DNA from: Sporolactobacillus sp. THM7-4
GTDB lineage: Bacteria; Bacillota; Bacilli; Bacillales; Sporolactobacillaceae
Direction: 5' to 3'
Assembly (NCBI RefSeq): GCF_004153165.1
Contig: NZ_SEMD01000003.1
Location: forward strand, 1-64,000
Length of the DNA stretch: 64,000 nt
The notes beneath the pieces were generated by a model that made no database searches, was not told the origin of the DNA, and worked only from the letters and a program-made list of their open reading frames with translations. Position numbers and translations under genes: made by a program. Below are positions 16,530 through 26,081 of the stretch, piece after piece. Each line of letters begins with the position of its first letter. The stretch's first letter is position 1.

Positions 16530-17279
16530 ATGATGCTGCTTACGGCAGAGGATATTCATAAATCATTTTCCGGCCACGAGGTACTGAAAGGGATCAGTTT
16601 CGGGATTCATCAAGGCAAAGTTCTTGTGATCATCGGCCCGTCGGGGTCTGGAAAAACGACCATTCTGCGCAGCCTTAATCTGCTTGAGATGCCGGAAAAA
16701 GGGACGCTTCAGATTGAAGAACAAAAAATCAACTTCGCTCAGCAGGTTTCGAGAAGTGCGATTCAAATGATTCGCCGGAAATCAGCGATGGTTTTTCAGG
16801 GATACAACCTTTTTCCACATAAAACGGTTTTGGAAAATGTCACTGAAGGTCTGAAAGTTGTACAGAAGATGCCTGAGGGACAGGCAATCGGACTGGCAAA
16901 GGATCTGCTCGGCAAAGTCGGCCTGTCCCCCCAGCTTGACAAGTATCCGCATCAGCTGTCCGGCGGTCAGAAGCAGCGGGTCGGCATTGCCCGGGCTGTC
17001 GCTCTGAGGCCGAAACTGCTGCTTTTTGATGAGCCAACCTCCGCGCTTGATCCTGAACTGGTCACGGATGTTCTGAAAGTCATGAAGGATCTGGCAAAAG
17101 AAGGTTGGACAATGATCATCGTGACACATGAACTGAAATTTGCCGAAGAAGTGGCTGATGAGGTCATCTTCATGGATGACGGTGTCATTCTCGAAAAAGG
17201 AACACCTGAAACCATTTTCCACCGTCCACAGCACGAACGGACGAAGCAATTCCTCAGCCGGATCCTGAAGCGAGTTTAA
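16530..17279 (+). CDS. tcyC: L-cystine ABC transporter ATP-binding protein
   Basis: ABC ATPase of 249 residues: Walker [10 protein letters not shown] near 37-45, Q-loop [10 protein letters not shown], signature LSGGQKQR, Walker [15 protein letters not shown]-loop VTHE. These are typical of polar amino acid importers. GAGGAG 16518-16523 precedes the start; a second ATG at 16533 is equally possible. It energises uptake by TcyA and TcyB. Confidence 0.88.
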   Translation: MMLLTAEDIHKSFSGHEVLKGISFGIHQGKVLVIIGPSGSGKTTILRSLNLLEMPEKGTLQIEEQKINFAQQVSRSAIQMIRRKSAMVFQGYNLFPHKTVLENVTEGLKVVQKMPEGQAIGLAKDLLGKVGLSPQLDKYPHQLSGGQKQRVGIARAVALRPKLLLFDEPTSALDPELVTDVLKVMKDLAKEGWTMIIVTHELKFAEEVADEVIFMDDGVILEKGTPETIFHRPQHERTKQFLSRILKRV

Positions 17280-17346
17280 TAAAAATGAACAAATTCCCCG
17301 GTTTATGTGCAGATCTGTGATACATGACGCACTGAACCTTTTTTTT

Positions 17347-17417
17347 GCAAAAAGGCTATGGTAAAGCTCAATGCTGATTTTATCCTTTTTGCTGAAGTAT
17401 CATTTTTGCATAGCCTT
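17347..17417. repeat. hairpin repeat element, copy 2
   Basis: GCAAAAAGG (17347-17355) pairs with CCTTTTTGC (17384-17392), and AAGGCTATG (17352-17360) can instead pair with CATAGCCTT (17409-17417). The core TCAATGCTGATTTT matches copy 1 at 2031-2075. Here it may also serve as the tcyABC terminator. Confidence 0.5.
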
Positions 17418-17466
17418 AATTTTAAGAATATAATTATATCGGAGTGTTCTGAAGGGGGAGAGAGAA

Positions 17467-18810
17467 ATGACAGAAGAAATATCGGCATCTATGGTGGCCA
17501 GGTATTCGGATAAAATACAGACGGAGCCGAAGAATAAAGTCATCAAAGACGCGATGATGAAAAACGGCATTCATGCTGCAACGCTGAACAGTGATTCAAT
17601 TGCAGCCATGAATCCGGTGTTTTCTGAAGAAATAAATACCGGAAAGGTTACCGATCAAAAAAGGAGCGGAAGGTGCTGGATGTTTGCGGCACTCAATACA
17701 TTCCGCCACAAATTGAATGAGACGTTTGATTTAAAGGACTTTGAACTGTCACAAAATTATACGTTGTTTTGGGATAAATTTGAGAAGGCAAACTATTTTC
17801 TTGAAAGTATTATTGAGACAGCGGATGAACCGCTGGACGGTCGTCTGGTTTCCTGGCTGATGACGACGCCTCAGCAGGATGGCGGCCAGTGGGATATGCT
17901 GGCCGCCCTTATTGAAAAATACGGGGTTGTTCCGAAACAGGTCATGCCGGAGACGTATCTGAGCAGCCATACAGTTGAGCTGAACCGTGTGCTTAATGCC
18001 AGACTGCGCGAAGATGCCGGTTTTTTGAGGAAACTGCACGGCGAAGGCCAATCGAAAAAAGAACTTGAGACAGCGAAGGACGAGATGCTGAGCGACATTT
18101 ATCGTATTCTTGCTTTGTCTCTTGGCGAACCTCCGAAAAAATTTGATTTTGAATACCGTGATGAGGACAAGAAAGAGTTCCACAGAGAAACCGGAATCAC
18201 TCCTCAGGCGTTTTTCGAAAAATATGTCGGACTGAATCTGGACGATTACGTCAGCGTCATCAATGCTCCGACAAAAGACAAACCGTTCAATAAGACATAC
18301 ACGGTTCAGTATCTCGGTTCCGTTGTCGGTGGCCGGCCAATCAAATATTTGAACGTGGATATGGACACCCTTAAGAATCTTGCCATCAGCCAGATAAAGG
18401 ACAAAGAGACTGTCTGGTTTGGCTGCGACGTAGTTCTGTATTCCAACAGCAAGCTGGGTATCATGGACAAGGAACTCTATGATTATGAAACGGCTTTCAG
18501 CACAGGATTCAATCTGACTAAAGCGGAACGCCTCGATTACAAGGAAAGCTGCCTGACGCATGCTATGGTGCTGACCGGTGTCAATCTCGTGGAAGGCAAA
18601 CCGAATCGCTGGAAAGTGGAAAACAGCTGGGGCGAGGATGTAGGACATAAAGGGTACTTTGTAATGAGCGACAAGTGGATGGACGAATTCACTTACCAGG
18701 TTGTTGTGAATAAAAAATATTTGCCTGATGAATTGAAAGAAGCGTACGAAAAAGAACCGATTGAGCTGAAGCCCTGGGACCCGATGGGCGCGCTTGCTCT
18801 TATGCGATAA
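17467..18810 (+). CDS. pepC: cysteine aminopeptidase C (bleomycin hydrolase family)
   Basis: Cytoplasmic C1-family aminopeptidase releasing N-terminal residues from peptides; homologues form hexamers. The 447-residue product has the active-site cysteine in RSGRCWMFAALNTFRH (Cys70), the histidine in CLTHAMVLTG and the asparagine in KVENSWGEDVG. Length fits PepC of lactic acid bacteria. The C-terminus PWDPMGALALMR is the self-inserting tail that limits PepC to aminopeptidase activity. GGGGGAGAGAG precedes the ATG. A strong terminator follows at 18867-18907. Confidence 0.95.
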   Translation: MTEEISASMVARYSDKIQTEPKNKVIKDAMMKNGIHAATLNSDSIAAMNPVFSEEINTGKVTDQKRSGRCWMFAALNTFRHKLNETFDLKDFELSQNYTLFWDKFEKANYFLESIIETADEPLDGRLVSWLMTTPQQDGGQWDMLAALIEKYGVVPKQVMPETYLSSHTVELNRVLNARLREDAGFLRKLHGEGQSKKELETAKDEMLSDIYRILALSLGEPPKKFDFEYRDEDKKEFHRETGITPQAFFEKYVGLNLDDYVSVINAPTKDKPFNKTYTVQYLGSVVGGRPIKYLNVDMDTLKNLAISQIKDKETVWFGCDVVLYSNSKLGIMDKELYDYETAFSTGFNLTKAERLDYKESCLTHAMVLTGVNLVEGKPNRWKVENSWGEDVGHKGYFVMSDKWMDEFTYQVVVNKKYLPDELKEAYEKEPIELKPWDPMGALALMR

Positions 18811-18866
18811 GTGAACACAAAAAGACAGGCTCATGAATCGATTCCGGAATCGACTGATACATCCAG

Positions 18867-18907
18867 AGTGCACTGAAGTCAAATATACTTTAGTGTGCTT
18901 TTTTTTC
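18867..18907 (+). terminator. terminator after pepC
   Basis: AGTGCACTGAAGT pairs with ACTTTAGTGTGCT, followed by TTTTTTT. The remaining bases up to 19150 hold no gene I can support. Confidence 0.8.
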
Positions 18908-19150
18908 GTAAACCCGATCGTTTTTCATGATTACAGCCAGCAGGTTGAAGAGAAGTTGCCGGATCATACCATATCGGGCATTAAAATTTCACAATCCGTT
19001 CATTTATTCCCTCTATATTAAACGTCCTTTTCGAATAATTTTTGCATAATCGCACAAAAAAATCTAAAATTAATATAAATGTGATCGTTATGATAATAAG
19101 GAAAATCGGAAAGAAAACAGATAGAAAAATGGAATGGGGAAACTGGGGTT

Positions 19151-20188
19151 ATGAGAGTGCTGATGGACTATTTACAGAAACGATCGGTCAGGCGTGTGCT
19201 GATTTTTGCACTGCTTATTTTTATTTTGTATCTGACCAGAAGTTTAATTGATTTGTTGCTATTGACCTTTATTTTTGCTTTTTTAATTGACCGTCTTGAG
19301 ACTTTAGTCCATAAAAAACTGAAGATTCCGAGACGGCTTGTTGTCGTGATTCTTTATTGTCTGATTGTACTTGGGATATATGTGGCCATAACTGTTTATC
19401 TGCCGATCATCGCAGAACAAACGGTTCAGCTGTTTGATTCGATTGTGAAGACGATTAAGGAATTTCGCGGGTCGGTGATTGTCGGCGTTGTGATCGACCA
19501 GCTTCACAAATATAACGTTGAAACGTATTTACGATCCGGTGTGAAGTTTATCATTGATTCTTTTTCCTCATTCGGATCGTTTGCGATCGACCTGTTTCTC
19601 GCGCTTCTGCTGAGTCTCTTCTTCTCTCTTGAGAAAGAGCGGCTGATTGAGTTTACAAAGGGCTTTAAAAACAGCAAAATTGGTTTTCTTTACGATGAGG
19701 TTGCTTTTTTTGGTTCGCGCTTTGTTGATACGTTTGGCAAAGTACTGGAAGCACAATTCATCATCGCCATCGTTAACACAACCATTACGTCGGCCGTGCT
19801 CTGGATTCTCCATTTTCCGCAGCTGTTCAGTCTGATACTGATGGTCTTTGTGCTGAGCCTGATTCCGGTAGCCGGAGTGATCATTTCTCTTATTCCGCTT
19901 TGTATTATCGGCTATACAATCGGCGGGATACAGGATGTCATCTATATGGTGCTGACGATTCTTGTGGTGCATGCCGTGGAAGCCTATGTGCTGAACCCGA
20001 AACTGATGTCCGCAAAGACCGAACTGCCTGTCTTCTACACCTTTGTTGTGCTGATCTTCTCGGAACACTTTTTTGGAATCTGGGGACTGATCATCGGTTT
20101 ACCGGTTTTCGTTTTTCTGATCGACGTGCTGGGTGTTCAATATAAACGGCATTCAAAAAAACGTTCTCTTAAGAAACAAAAGGAATAA
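19151..20188 (+). CDS. AI-2E family (UPF0118) membrane transporter
   Basis: Integral membrane protein of 345 residues with 7-8 predicted helices. The long hydrophilic segment at about 85-140 and the C-terminal EAYVLNPKLMSAKTELPVFYT motif, followed by FFGIWGLIIGLPVFVFLIDV, mark the AI-2E family. Some members export autoinducer-2, others act as Na+(Li+)/H+ antiporters, so the substrate cannot be assigned. Monocistronic; a short hairpin with T tract (20194-20216) follows. Confidence 0.85.
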   Translation: MRVLMDYLQKRSVRRVLIFALLIFILYLTRSLIDLLLLTFIFAFLIDRLETLVHKKLKIPRRLVVVILYCLIVLGIYVAITVYLPIIAEQTVQLFDSIVKTIKEFRGSVIVGVVIDQLHKYNVETYLRSGVKFIIDSFSSFGSFAIDLFLALLLSLFFSLEKERLIEFTKGFKNSKIGFLYDEVAFFGSRFVDTFGKVLEAQFIIAIVNTTITSAVLWILHFPQLFSLILMVFVLSLIPVAGVIISLIPLCIIGYTIGGIQDVIYMVLTILVVHAVEAYVLNPKLMSAKTELPVFYTFVVLIFSEHFFGIWGLIIGLPVFVFLIDVLGVQYKRHSKKRSLKKQKE

Positions 20189-20348
20189 TCAATCGCAGTT
20201 AAATGGCGATTTTTGGCCTTTTGCCTGAGCGGTCGGGCGGAAGATGAGGCCATCGGTTCACCCTCCGCTTTTTTTGCCAAAAGTTGCAGTCGTCCCGCAT
20301 ATTGGGTAAGATAAAAACACCACGCAAAAATTTGAAAGAGGTTTGGGA

Positions 20349-21434
20349 ATGACAAAAGAATCCATCTATGGATTAACAAAAGAACAACTGACTGGCTGGT
20401 TACTGGAACATGGCGAGAGAAAGTTCCGTGTGGCGCAGATCTGGGACTGGTTATACGTCAAGCGGATCAGATCATTCGAAGAGATGACGAATATGCCTCA
20501 AAAGGGCATTGAACTTTTAAAAGAGCATTTTTTGTTGGGTACGTTGAAGAAACAGATTGCTCAGGAAGCGAAGGACGGTACCACGAAGTATTTGTTCCAA
20601 CTGGCTGACGGGAACCTGATTGAGACCGTACTGATGCCACATGAATACGGCTTATCGGTCTGTGTCACGTCTCAGGTCGGCTGTAACATCGGCTGCAGTT
20701 TCTGCGCCAGCGGGCTGCTGAGAAAAAACCGTGATCTGACAAGCGGTGAGATGGTCGAGCAGGTAATGAAAATTCAACAGAGCCTGGATCTTATGGGCCG
20801 GGGCGAACGCGTAAGTCATGTTGTGGTCATGGGTATTGGAGAACCGTTCGATAATTTTGACCATGTAATCCGTTTCTTAAGAGTGATTAATGATCAGAAG
20901 GGACTGTCGATTGGTGCTCGTCATATCACCGTTTCAACAAGCGGGCTTGTTCCGGGAATTTACGATTTTGCGGATATCGACTGGCAGGTTAACCTCGCGA
21001 TCTCATTGCACGCGCCGAATAATGAACTGCGCAGCAAGATTATGAAGATCAATCGCGCCTATCCGATTGAACAGCTGATGAAAGCCGTGGATTACTACCT
21101 GGAAAAAACCAACCGCCGGATTACCTTCGAGTATATCCTGTTAAAAGATATTAATGATCATAAAGAAGAGGCACTGCAACTGGCCAGGCTGCTGGAAAAC
21201 AAACGGCATCTGGCTTATGTTAACCTGATCCCCTATAATCCTGTCGCCGAACATTCGGAATATCAGCGCAGTGATAAAGAAACCGTTGCTGCCTTCTATG
21301 AGACGTTGAAAAAGAAAGGGATCAATGCGGTTGTCCGCAAGGAATTCGGGACAGATATTGATGCCGCCTGCGGCCAGCTGCGCAGCAAGCAGATTAAAAA
21401 GGAAAGAACGCATAGAGCCCTGTCACGGAAATAG
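20349..21434 (+). CDS. rlmN: 23S rRNA (adenine2503-C2)-methyltransferase
   Basis: Radical-SAM enzyme methylating C2 of A2503 in 23S rRNA, and of A37 in some tRNAs. The 361-residue product has the cluster motif [11 protein letters not shown] near residue 115, [11 protein letters not shown], and [18 protein letters not shown]. The C-terminal catalytic cysteine is in [18 protein letters not shown] 20335-20342 selects ATG 20349. The CAS residues after the cluster and the overall length favour RlmN over Cfr. A terminator follows at 21469-21507. Confidence 0.95.
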   Translation: MTKESIYGLTKEQLTGWLLEHGERKFRVAQIWDWLYVKRIRSFEEMTNMPQKGIELLKEHFLLGTLKKQIAQEAKDGTTKYLFQLADGNLIETVLMPHEYGLSVCVTSQVGCNIGCSFCASGLLRKNRDLTSGEMVEQVMKIQQSLDLMGRGERVSHVVVMGIGEPFDNFDHVIRFLRVINDQKGLSIGARHITVSTSGLVPGIYDFADIDWQVNLAISLHAPNNELRSKIMKINRAYPIEQLMKAVDYYLEKTNRRITFEYILLKDINDHKEEALQLARLLENKRHLAYVNLIPYNPVAEHSEYQRSDKETVAAFYETLKKKGINAVVRKEFGTDIDAACGQLRSKQIKKERTHRALSRK

Positions 21435-21468
21435 CTCTCTTTGCGCAAGATTAAGAAACAGGTTGATA

Positions 21469-21507
21469 CCCGGGTGAAAGCGTGTCTTACTTCCCCGGGC
21501 TTTTTTT
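21469..21507 (+). terminator. terminator after rlmN
   Basis: CCCGGG (21469-21474) pairs with CCCGGG (21494-21499), followed by CTTTTTTT. Confidence 0.7.
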
Positions 21508-21565
21508 AGTAGAGCGTTTCCGAATCGTTGTATTTTTCGGGACGGCCGGACCAGATGGCATGAAA

Positions 21566-21603
21566 AGAGCGGCAAGATCCTTTTTCAGGATTCTTGCCGC
21601 CGT
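21566..21603 (-). terminator. terminator of the ugtP-like gene
   Basis: On the minus strand GGCAAGAATCCTG pairs with CAGGATCTTGCC-like bases across AAAA, followed by GCTCTTTTC. Confidence 0.7.
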
Positions 21604-21624
21604 TTACGTAAAGCATACAAGTCG

Positions 21625-22794
21625 TTAAGATTCATAATTCATATTGTGAAGTGGTACCTCATGGGTCATGCCTGCGGGCTGCAGACCTTCAGCTTTAATA
21701 TTTAAAATAAAGTTCACGATATTTTCAGAGATCTGCGGATCGACATATTCCTGCTGTGATTTCTTAATTTCCTTAAGCATGGCTACATTATTATCCAGAA
21801 GCTCGTTAATCGTCGGTACAAGATCGCTCATCGAGTTGCATGTAATAGCCAGATGATATTTCTCGGCAAAACGCGGATTTTCCGCTTCCTGCCCGGGCAG
21901 GGCCCCCGTAATAACAATAGGCGTATTGCATGTAACAGCTTCCATCATCACATTCGGGCTGCTCCTGATAAAAGCGATATCCGAGGCGGCAATCAGATCC
22001 TGGATGTTTTCTGTGAATCCATAGATCCTGACTTTTTCCCCATATTTTTTCCCCAGTGTTTTTTTTAAGTGAGATTGTAATTTTTCATTTCTTCCGGCTA
22101 CAATGGTAATATTGAATCCGAATGTTTCTATTAGGGTTTTTGCCATCTTGCCCATATGTCCGACTCCCTCGCCACCGCTCATGATGAGGCAATTTAAAGG
22201 GGTGTTCGGAGTGTAATGGTCCAGGTTCTTCGGCGTTGATTTGTAGAACTGTGAACGGACGGGGAAACCGAGCACTTTGATCTTGCTCGCAGGTACGCCG
22301 AACTCGATGCATTTTTCCTTCGCTTCGACAGTCGGACTGATGATGTAATCGGCCCTGCTATCCGCCCAAAAAGGAGTAATGCTGATCAGATCGGCAATCA
22401 AGGTAACAAAAGGAATATGGATGTTGTTTTTTTCGAGAATATTCAGCACAGAGCCGTTAAAGTTTGGATGAACGGTCAGAATCAGATCTGGTTTGATTTT
22501 GTCAAGCAGGGCGAGAAAGCGGTTTTTGATCTTCAGCTCAACCAGATGGTTGACAAAAGGAACCTTGACCGATGTGATATCCCAGATGACTTTCCAAAGG
22601 TGTTCCGAATTCCTTGTAATTGGCCCATACATTTTGCCAACCTTGAGCAGCGGATTTCCACCCAAGGAAAAACCATCGACGACATGAATCTTCACATCGG
22701 GGACAATTTCAAATTTCTCACTCAGAGATTCGGTAATACTTTTGTGGCCGTGGCCTGTGTAATTAGATGATATGATGAGTATATTTTTAATCAT
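21625..22794 (-). CDS. ugtP: diacylglycerol glycosyltransferase (UgtP/MGDG-synthase family)
   Basis: GT28-family enzyme of 389 residues, probably transferring sugar from a UDP-sugar to diacylglycerol on the inner membrane leaflet. The N-terminal MGDG-synthase domain reads ILIISSNYTGHGHKSITESL, with the HGH motif at 15-17. The C-terminal UDP-sugar domain has SGGEGVGHMGKM and the acceptor-site region FIRSSPNVMMEAV. In Bacillus UgtP makes the glucolipid anchor of lipoteichoic acid. It is transcribed away from an MFS gene across a 177-base divergent region. Sugar donor and number of sugars added are unknown. Confidence 0.8.
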   Translation of the reverse strand: MIKNILIISSNYTGHGHKSITESLSEKFEIVPDVKIHVVDGFSLGGNPLLKVGKMYGPITRNSEHLWKVIWDITSVKVPFVNHLVELKIKNRFLALLDKIKPDLILTVHPNFNGSVLNILEKNNIHIPFVTLIADLISITPFWADSRADYIISPTVEAKEKCIEFGVPASKIKVLGFPVRSQFYKSTPKNLDHYTPNTPLNCLIMSGGEGVGHMGKMAKTLIETFGFNITIVAGRNEKLQSHLKKTLGKKYGEKVRIYGFTENIQDLIAASDIAFIRSSPNVMMEAVTCNTPIVITGALPGQEAENPRFAEKYHLAITCNSMSDLVPTINELLDNNVAMLKEIKKSQQEYVDPQISENIVNFILNIKAEGLQPAGMTHEVPLHNMNYES

Positions 22795-22908
22795 CGAAGA
22801 TATCCTTTCTCTAACAATTGGACTGTTTATTTAGATAGCAGTCTCTTATGTCTAAATTACATTGTATGATAATATGGGACAATAAACAATTTTTTTTTAA
22901 AAAAGCGA

Positions 22909-22926
22909 TGTAAACAATGCTTTACA
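22909..22926. promoter_or_regulatory. palindromic operator candidate in the ugtP/MFS divergent region
   Basis: TGTAAACAATGCTTTACA is an inverted repeat with 6-bp arms TGTAAA/TTTACA. Its central CAATGC does not fit a canonical cre. The position between two divergent genes is typical of a shared repressor site. Confidence 0.4.
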
Positions 22927-22971
22927 AAGCTGATGTCCTTCATCATAAACCTTAAGGAGATAGGCTTTTCT

Positions 22972-24369
22972 ATGTCACTGCAAAAATTTAAAACCGTTTA
23001 CGCAATTTCTGTCTATGTCAGCCTGGCTGCATTTGATAATATCGTCATTGGGCTGTTCCCACCTCTGTTTTCCAATATTTCGCATGATCTTGACGTCCCT
23101 GTGTCAGCAATGGGCGTCATTTCAGCGATCAATATTCTTGCGACATCGTTTTCCTCCCTGTTCTGGGGCTATCTTTCAGGGAAATTCAACCGCAAAAAGC
23201 TGATCATCATCGGTACGCTGATCTGGGTTGCAGGCGTTTGGATGACTTCGTTAAGCGGTTCATTTATACAACTGCTGATCTTCCAGATTGTGACAGGCGT
23301 TGGTCTGGGCTGTGTGGCCGCTATCGGATTCAGTGCCCTGACAGATTACGTCCCATACAAATTTCGTGGCATGATTCTCAGCCTTTGGGGCATGTCGCAA
23401 GGATTTGGCGGAATTGCCGGTGCTCTTCTGGCATCGATTATTACAACTTTATCAAACTGGCGTCTTCCGTTTGAGGTACTCAGTCTGATCGGGATGATGC
23501 TCGTGATCTTTTATTTCTTTGTCGAGGAACCCCATCTCGGCAATACGGAACCTGAGCTGCAGGCTTTGATTCAGACGGGTGAAAATTATACTTATCGGAT
23601 TACTTTGAAACAGGTTATGACGATGATCAGAAAAAGGAGCAATCTCCTGCTGTTTTTCCAGGGCTTTTTTATGAATATCGCAACAGGAAGCCTGATCTGG
23701 ATGCCCACCCTTTACATATCAAAAATCGAGAGCCTCGGATATGGGACAAAAACAGCGATCATTGTAGCAGCGTTCCTGTACGGTATTTTTCAGATCGGTG
23801 GAATGACGTCCTCCTTTTTCGGTTATTTGGGGGATGTCTTTCAGCGCAAAAGTTACAAGGCAAGAGCGTTGATTACGGCAATACTCGTTTTTATGACCAT
23901 GCCGTTCTATATTTTATTATTTATTTTTCCAATCGATCAATTATCACTTCCCGAAACGACGAATTCAGTAACACTTTTTTTCAGCTTACTCGATCAACTT
24001 GTAACCAATCCGTGGATTCTCAGTTTGTTCGTCATTTCCTTCTTTGCTTCGGCAGCCCAGTCAGCAAACACACCGAACTGGCTTGCCCTGATTACTGATG
24101 TCAATCTTCCGGAACATCGGGGTACGGTTTTCAGCGTTGCCAATCTGGCAAACAGTCTCGGCCGTACTGTTGGTAATCTTGGGATGGGTGGTATACTGGC
24201 GATCGTCTCTATTTATCTGCACCACCCGGGCGATTATGTTCTGACGATGATATTATTGCAGCTGCCGCTTATTCCATCGGCTCTCTGCTACCTCATCATG
24301 GCTAAATACAATGTCCGCGATATTTATCATGTCAAAAAGACTCTGGATAAACGCGGCAAAATAATCTGA
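22972..24369 (+). CDS. MFS transporter
   Basis: Major facilitator superfamily protein of 465 residues with 12 predicted helices. The A-motif-like loop GYLSGKFNRKKLIIIG follows helix 2, and the second half has GYLGDVFQRKSYKAR. AAGGAGA (22954-22960) selects ATG 22972 over an in-frame ATG at 22933. Substrate unknown. In Staphylococcus aureus the glycolipid synthase gene ypfP sits with ltaA, an MFS flippase for the same glycolipid. The divergent ugtP-like neighbour makes lipid flipping a reasonable hypothesis. Confidence 0.8.
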   Translation: MSLQKFKTVYAISVYVSLAAFDNIVIGLFPPLFSNISHDLDVPVSAMGVISAINILATSFSSLFWGYLSGKFNRKKLIIIGTLIWVAGVWMTSLSGSFIQLLIFQIVTGVGLGCVAAIGFSALTDYVPYKFRGMILSLWGMSQGFGGIAGALLASIITTLSNWRLPFEVLSLIGMMLVIFYFFVEEPHLGNTEPELQALIQTGENYTYRITLKQVMTMIRKRSNLLLFFQGFFMNIATGSLIWMPTLYISKIESLGYGTKTAIIVAAFLYGIFQIGGMTSSFFGYLGDVFQRKSYKARALITAILVFMTMPFYILLFIFPIDQLSLPETTNSVTLFFSLLDQLVTNPWILSLFVISFFASAAQSANTPNWLALITDVNLPEHRGTVFSVANLANSLGRTVGNLGMGGILAIVSIYLHHPGDYVLTMILLQLPLIPSALCYLIMAKYNVRDIYHVKKTLDKRGKII

Positions 24370-24399
24370 TCCTTACAGTGGATTCCGCCCATCGGAAAA

Positions 24400-24436
24400 A
24401 AACCCCCGATTCCGTAACCATACGGAGTCGGGGTAT
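24400..24436. terminator. bidirectional terminator between the MFS gene and pepT
   Basis: CCCCGATTCCGT pairs with ACGGAGTCGGGG, loop AACCAT. The minus strand continues into seven T residues, so it terminates pepT best. Confidence 0.75.
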
Positions 24437-24450
24437 TCCATGGCAAAAGA

Positions 24451-25686
24451 TTATTTATACTGTTCGGCAAAGAGCCTGATAATTTCAACAATCGTTTGTG
24501 TGGCTTTAACCATGTTATCAACGGAGATATATTCAAACTTTCCATGGAAGTTTTCCCCGCCTGTAAACAGGTTCGGCGTCGGCAGTCCCATGAAAGAAAT
24601 CTGAGCGCCGTCTGTGCCTCCACGGATCGGCAGGACGACCGGTTCGATATCCAGGTTTTTCATCGCCTGATACGCCACGTTGACGACTTCTTTATTCTGC
24701 TCGACCTTTTCTTTCATGTTGTAGTATTGATCTTTCAGCTGAAGGATGATACTGTTTTCGCCGTATTTTTTCTGGAAGGATTTCACAAGAGACTGGATCA
24801 GCTCTTTCTTGGCCTTGAATTTCTCTTTATCAAAGTCACGAATGATATACCATAACTTACTCTCTTCTACATCACCAGTGAAGGCCATCAGATGGTAAAA
24901 GCCCTCATAACCCTCTGTCCGCTCAGGTGCCTGATCGGCAGGGATCTGGTTCTGAAAGTCGATGGCGATTTTTATCGAGTTAATCATCTTGCCTTTAGCT
25001 GATCCGGGATGGACATTACTGCCTTTGAATGTGATTTTGGCTTCAGCCGCATTAAAATTTTCATACTCCAGACCGCCGAGCGCACCGCCGTCCACGGTAT
25101 AGGCGTATCTGGCACTGAAGGCCTGGACATCGAACTTGTGCGGACCGCGGCCAATTTCTTCATCGGGAGTGAAGGCAACCCGTACCTTGCCATGGCTGAC
25201 TTCCGGATGATGGAGCAGATAGTCCATCGCCGTCATGATTTCCGAGATGCCAGACTTATCGTCGGCACCGAGCAAGGTTGTGCCATCGGTTGTAATCAGG
25301 GTATGGCCTTTGTATCTGGCGAGCTCAGGGAACTTATCCGGAGACAGGACAACGTTGAGCGCTTTGTTGAGGACAATCTCTTTCCCGTCATACTTTTCAA
25401 CAATTTGCGGCTTGACGCCTTCTCCGGTAAAATCAGTCGCCGTATCAACATGAGACATGAAACCAATTGTCGGAACGTCTTTATCCGTATTGGCGGGCAA
25501 TGTCGCCATGACGTAACCGTTCGCGTCGATAGTGACGTCCGCCATGCCGAGCGCCTTCAATTCGTCGACCAGCTGATTGGCGAGCGTCAGTTGTCCGGGG
25601 GTGGACGGGCATTGTGGATTGTCATCGTTTGATTGCGTGTTGATTTTTACGTAAGAAGTAAAACGTTTAATAATGTCTTCCTTCAA
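24451..25686 (-). CDS. pepT: peptidase T (tripeptide aminopeptidase)
   Basis: M20B metalloaminopeptidase cleaving N-terminal residues from tripeptides in the cytoplasm. The 411-residue product has the zinc motifs [11 protein letters not shown] near 80, LLGADDKSG near 140, the catalytic EE in TPDEEIGRG, and the final histidine in [17 protein letters not shown] with 8-base spacing selects TTG 25686 over in-frame ATGs at 25704 and 25710. Together with PepC it points to active peptide catabolism. Confidence 0.93.
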   Translation of the reverse strand: MKEDIIKRFTSYVKINTQSNDDNPQCPSTPGQLTLANQLVDELKALGMADVTIDANGYVMATLPANTDKDVPTIGFMSHVDTATDFTGEGVKPQIVEKYDGKEIVLNKALNVVLSPDKFPELARYKGHTLITTDGTTLLGADDKSGISEIMTAMDYLLHHPEVSHGKVRVAFTPDEEIGRGPHKFDVQAFSARYAYTVDGGALGGLEYENFNAAEAKITFKGSNVHPGSAKGKMINSIKIAIDFQNQIPADQAPERTEGYEGFYHLMAFTGDVEESKLWYIIRDFDKEKFKAKKELIQSLVKSFQKKYGENSIILQLKDQYYNMKEKVEQNKEVVNVAYQAMKNLDIEPVVLPIRGGTDGAQISFMGLPTPNLFTGGENFHGKFEYISVDNMVKATQTIVEIIRLFAEQYK

Positions 25687-26081
25687 CAGAATGACCTCCC
25701 TCATTTTCATCTTTTTCTATCTTATCACTACCCGTCCCGATCTACACATTTGGCTGGCGTTTTAACGCCCGTCCCTTCAGCCGAATAAAAATTTATCTTT
25801 TGATCACCCAAATTTTAAATTTCAGCTTTCTCCGTTTTAAATAGCCCGGGGAGAAATGAAGGATGAAAAAACCAGTTAAAATTTTTTTCTCTTCTTAAAA
25901 GCGGGTGAACTTTTTTGTGTGTCATGACAGGCGCCTGGAACATATACCATAATGAGCCCAATTTAAAGAGCCGGCGTCCGGTAGAGGACCACGATAAATT
26001 GCAGGCTGCGAGCCGGGTCCGATGATGATTGGCTTGTTGAAAAGGCGGCTAAGGATATTTTGACCCGGAGCCCGATAAGCG
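25687..26081 (+). other. 395-base intergenic region with an unassigned, possibly structured leader
   Basis: No convincing protein gene is seen. The right half (25925-26080) is GC-rich with several short complementary segments (for example GTCC/GGAC around 25976-25990, and GAGCCGG repeated at 25967 and 26009). That could fold into a 5' leader for the ABC operon. It does not match the riboswitch consensuses I know. A 33-codon ORF from ATG 25924 has no ribosome binding site. Confidence 0.3.

Noticed and set aside
17749-18882. 377-residue minus-strand ORF
   Set aside because: Antisense to pepC, with no motif of its own.
25924-26025. 33-codon ORF before the NitT/TauT operon
   Set aside because: No ribosome binding site and no recognisable family.
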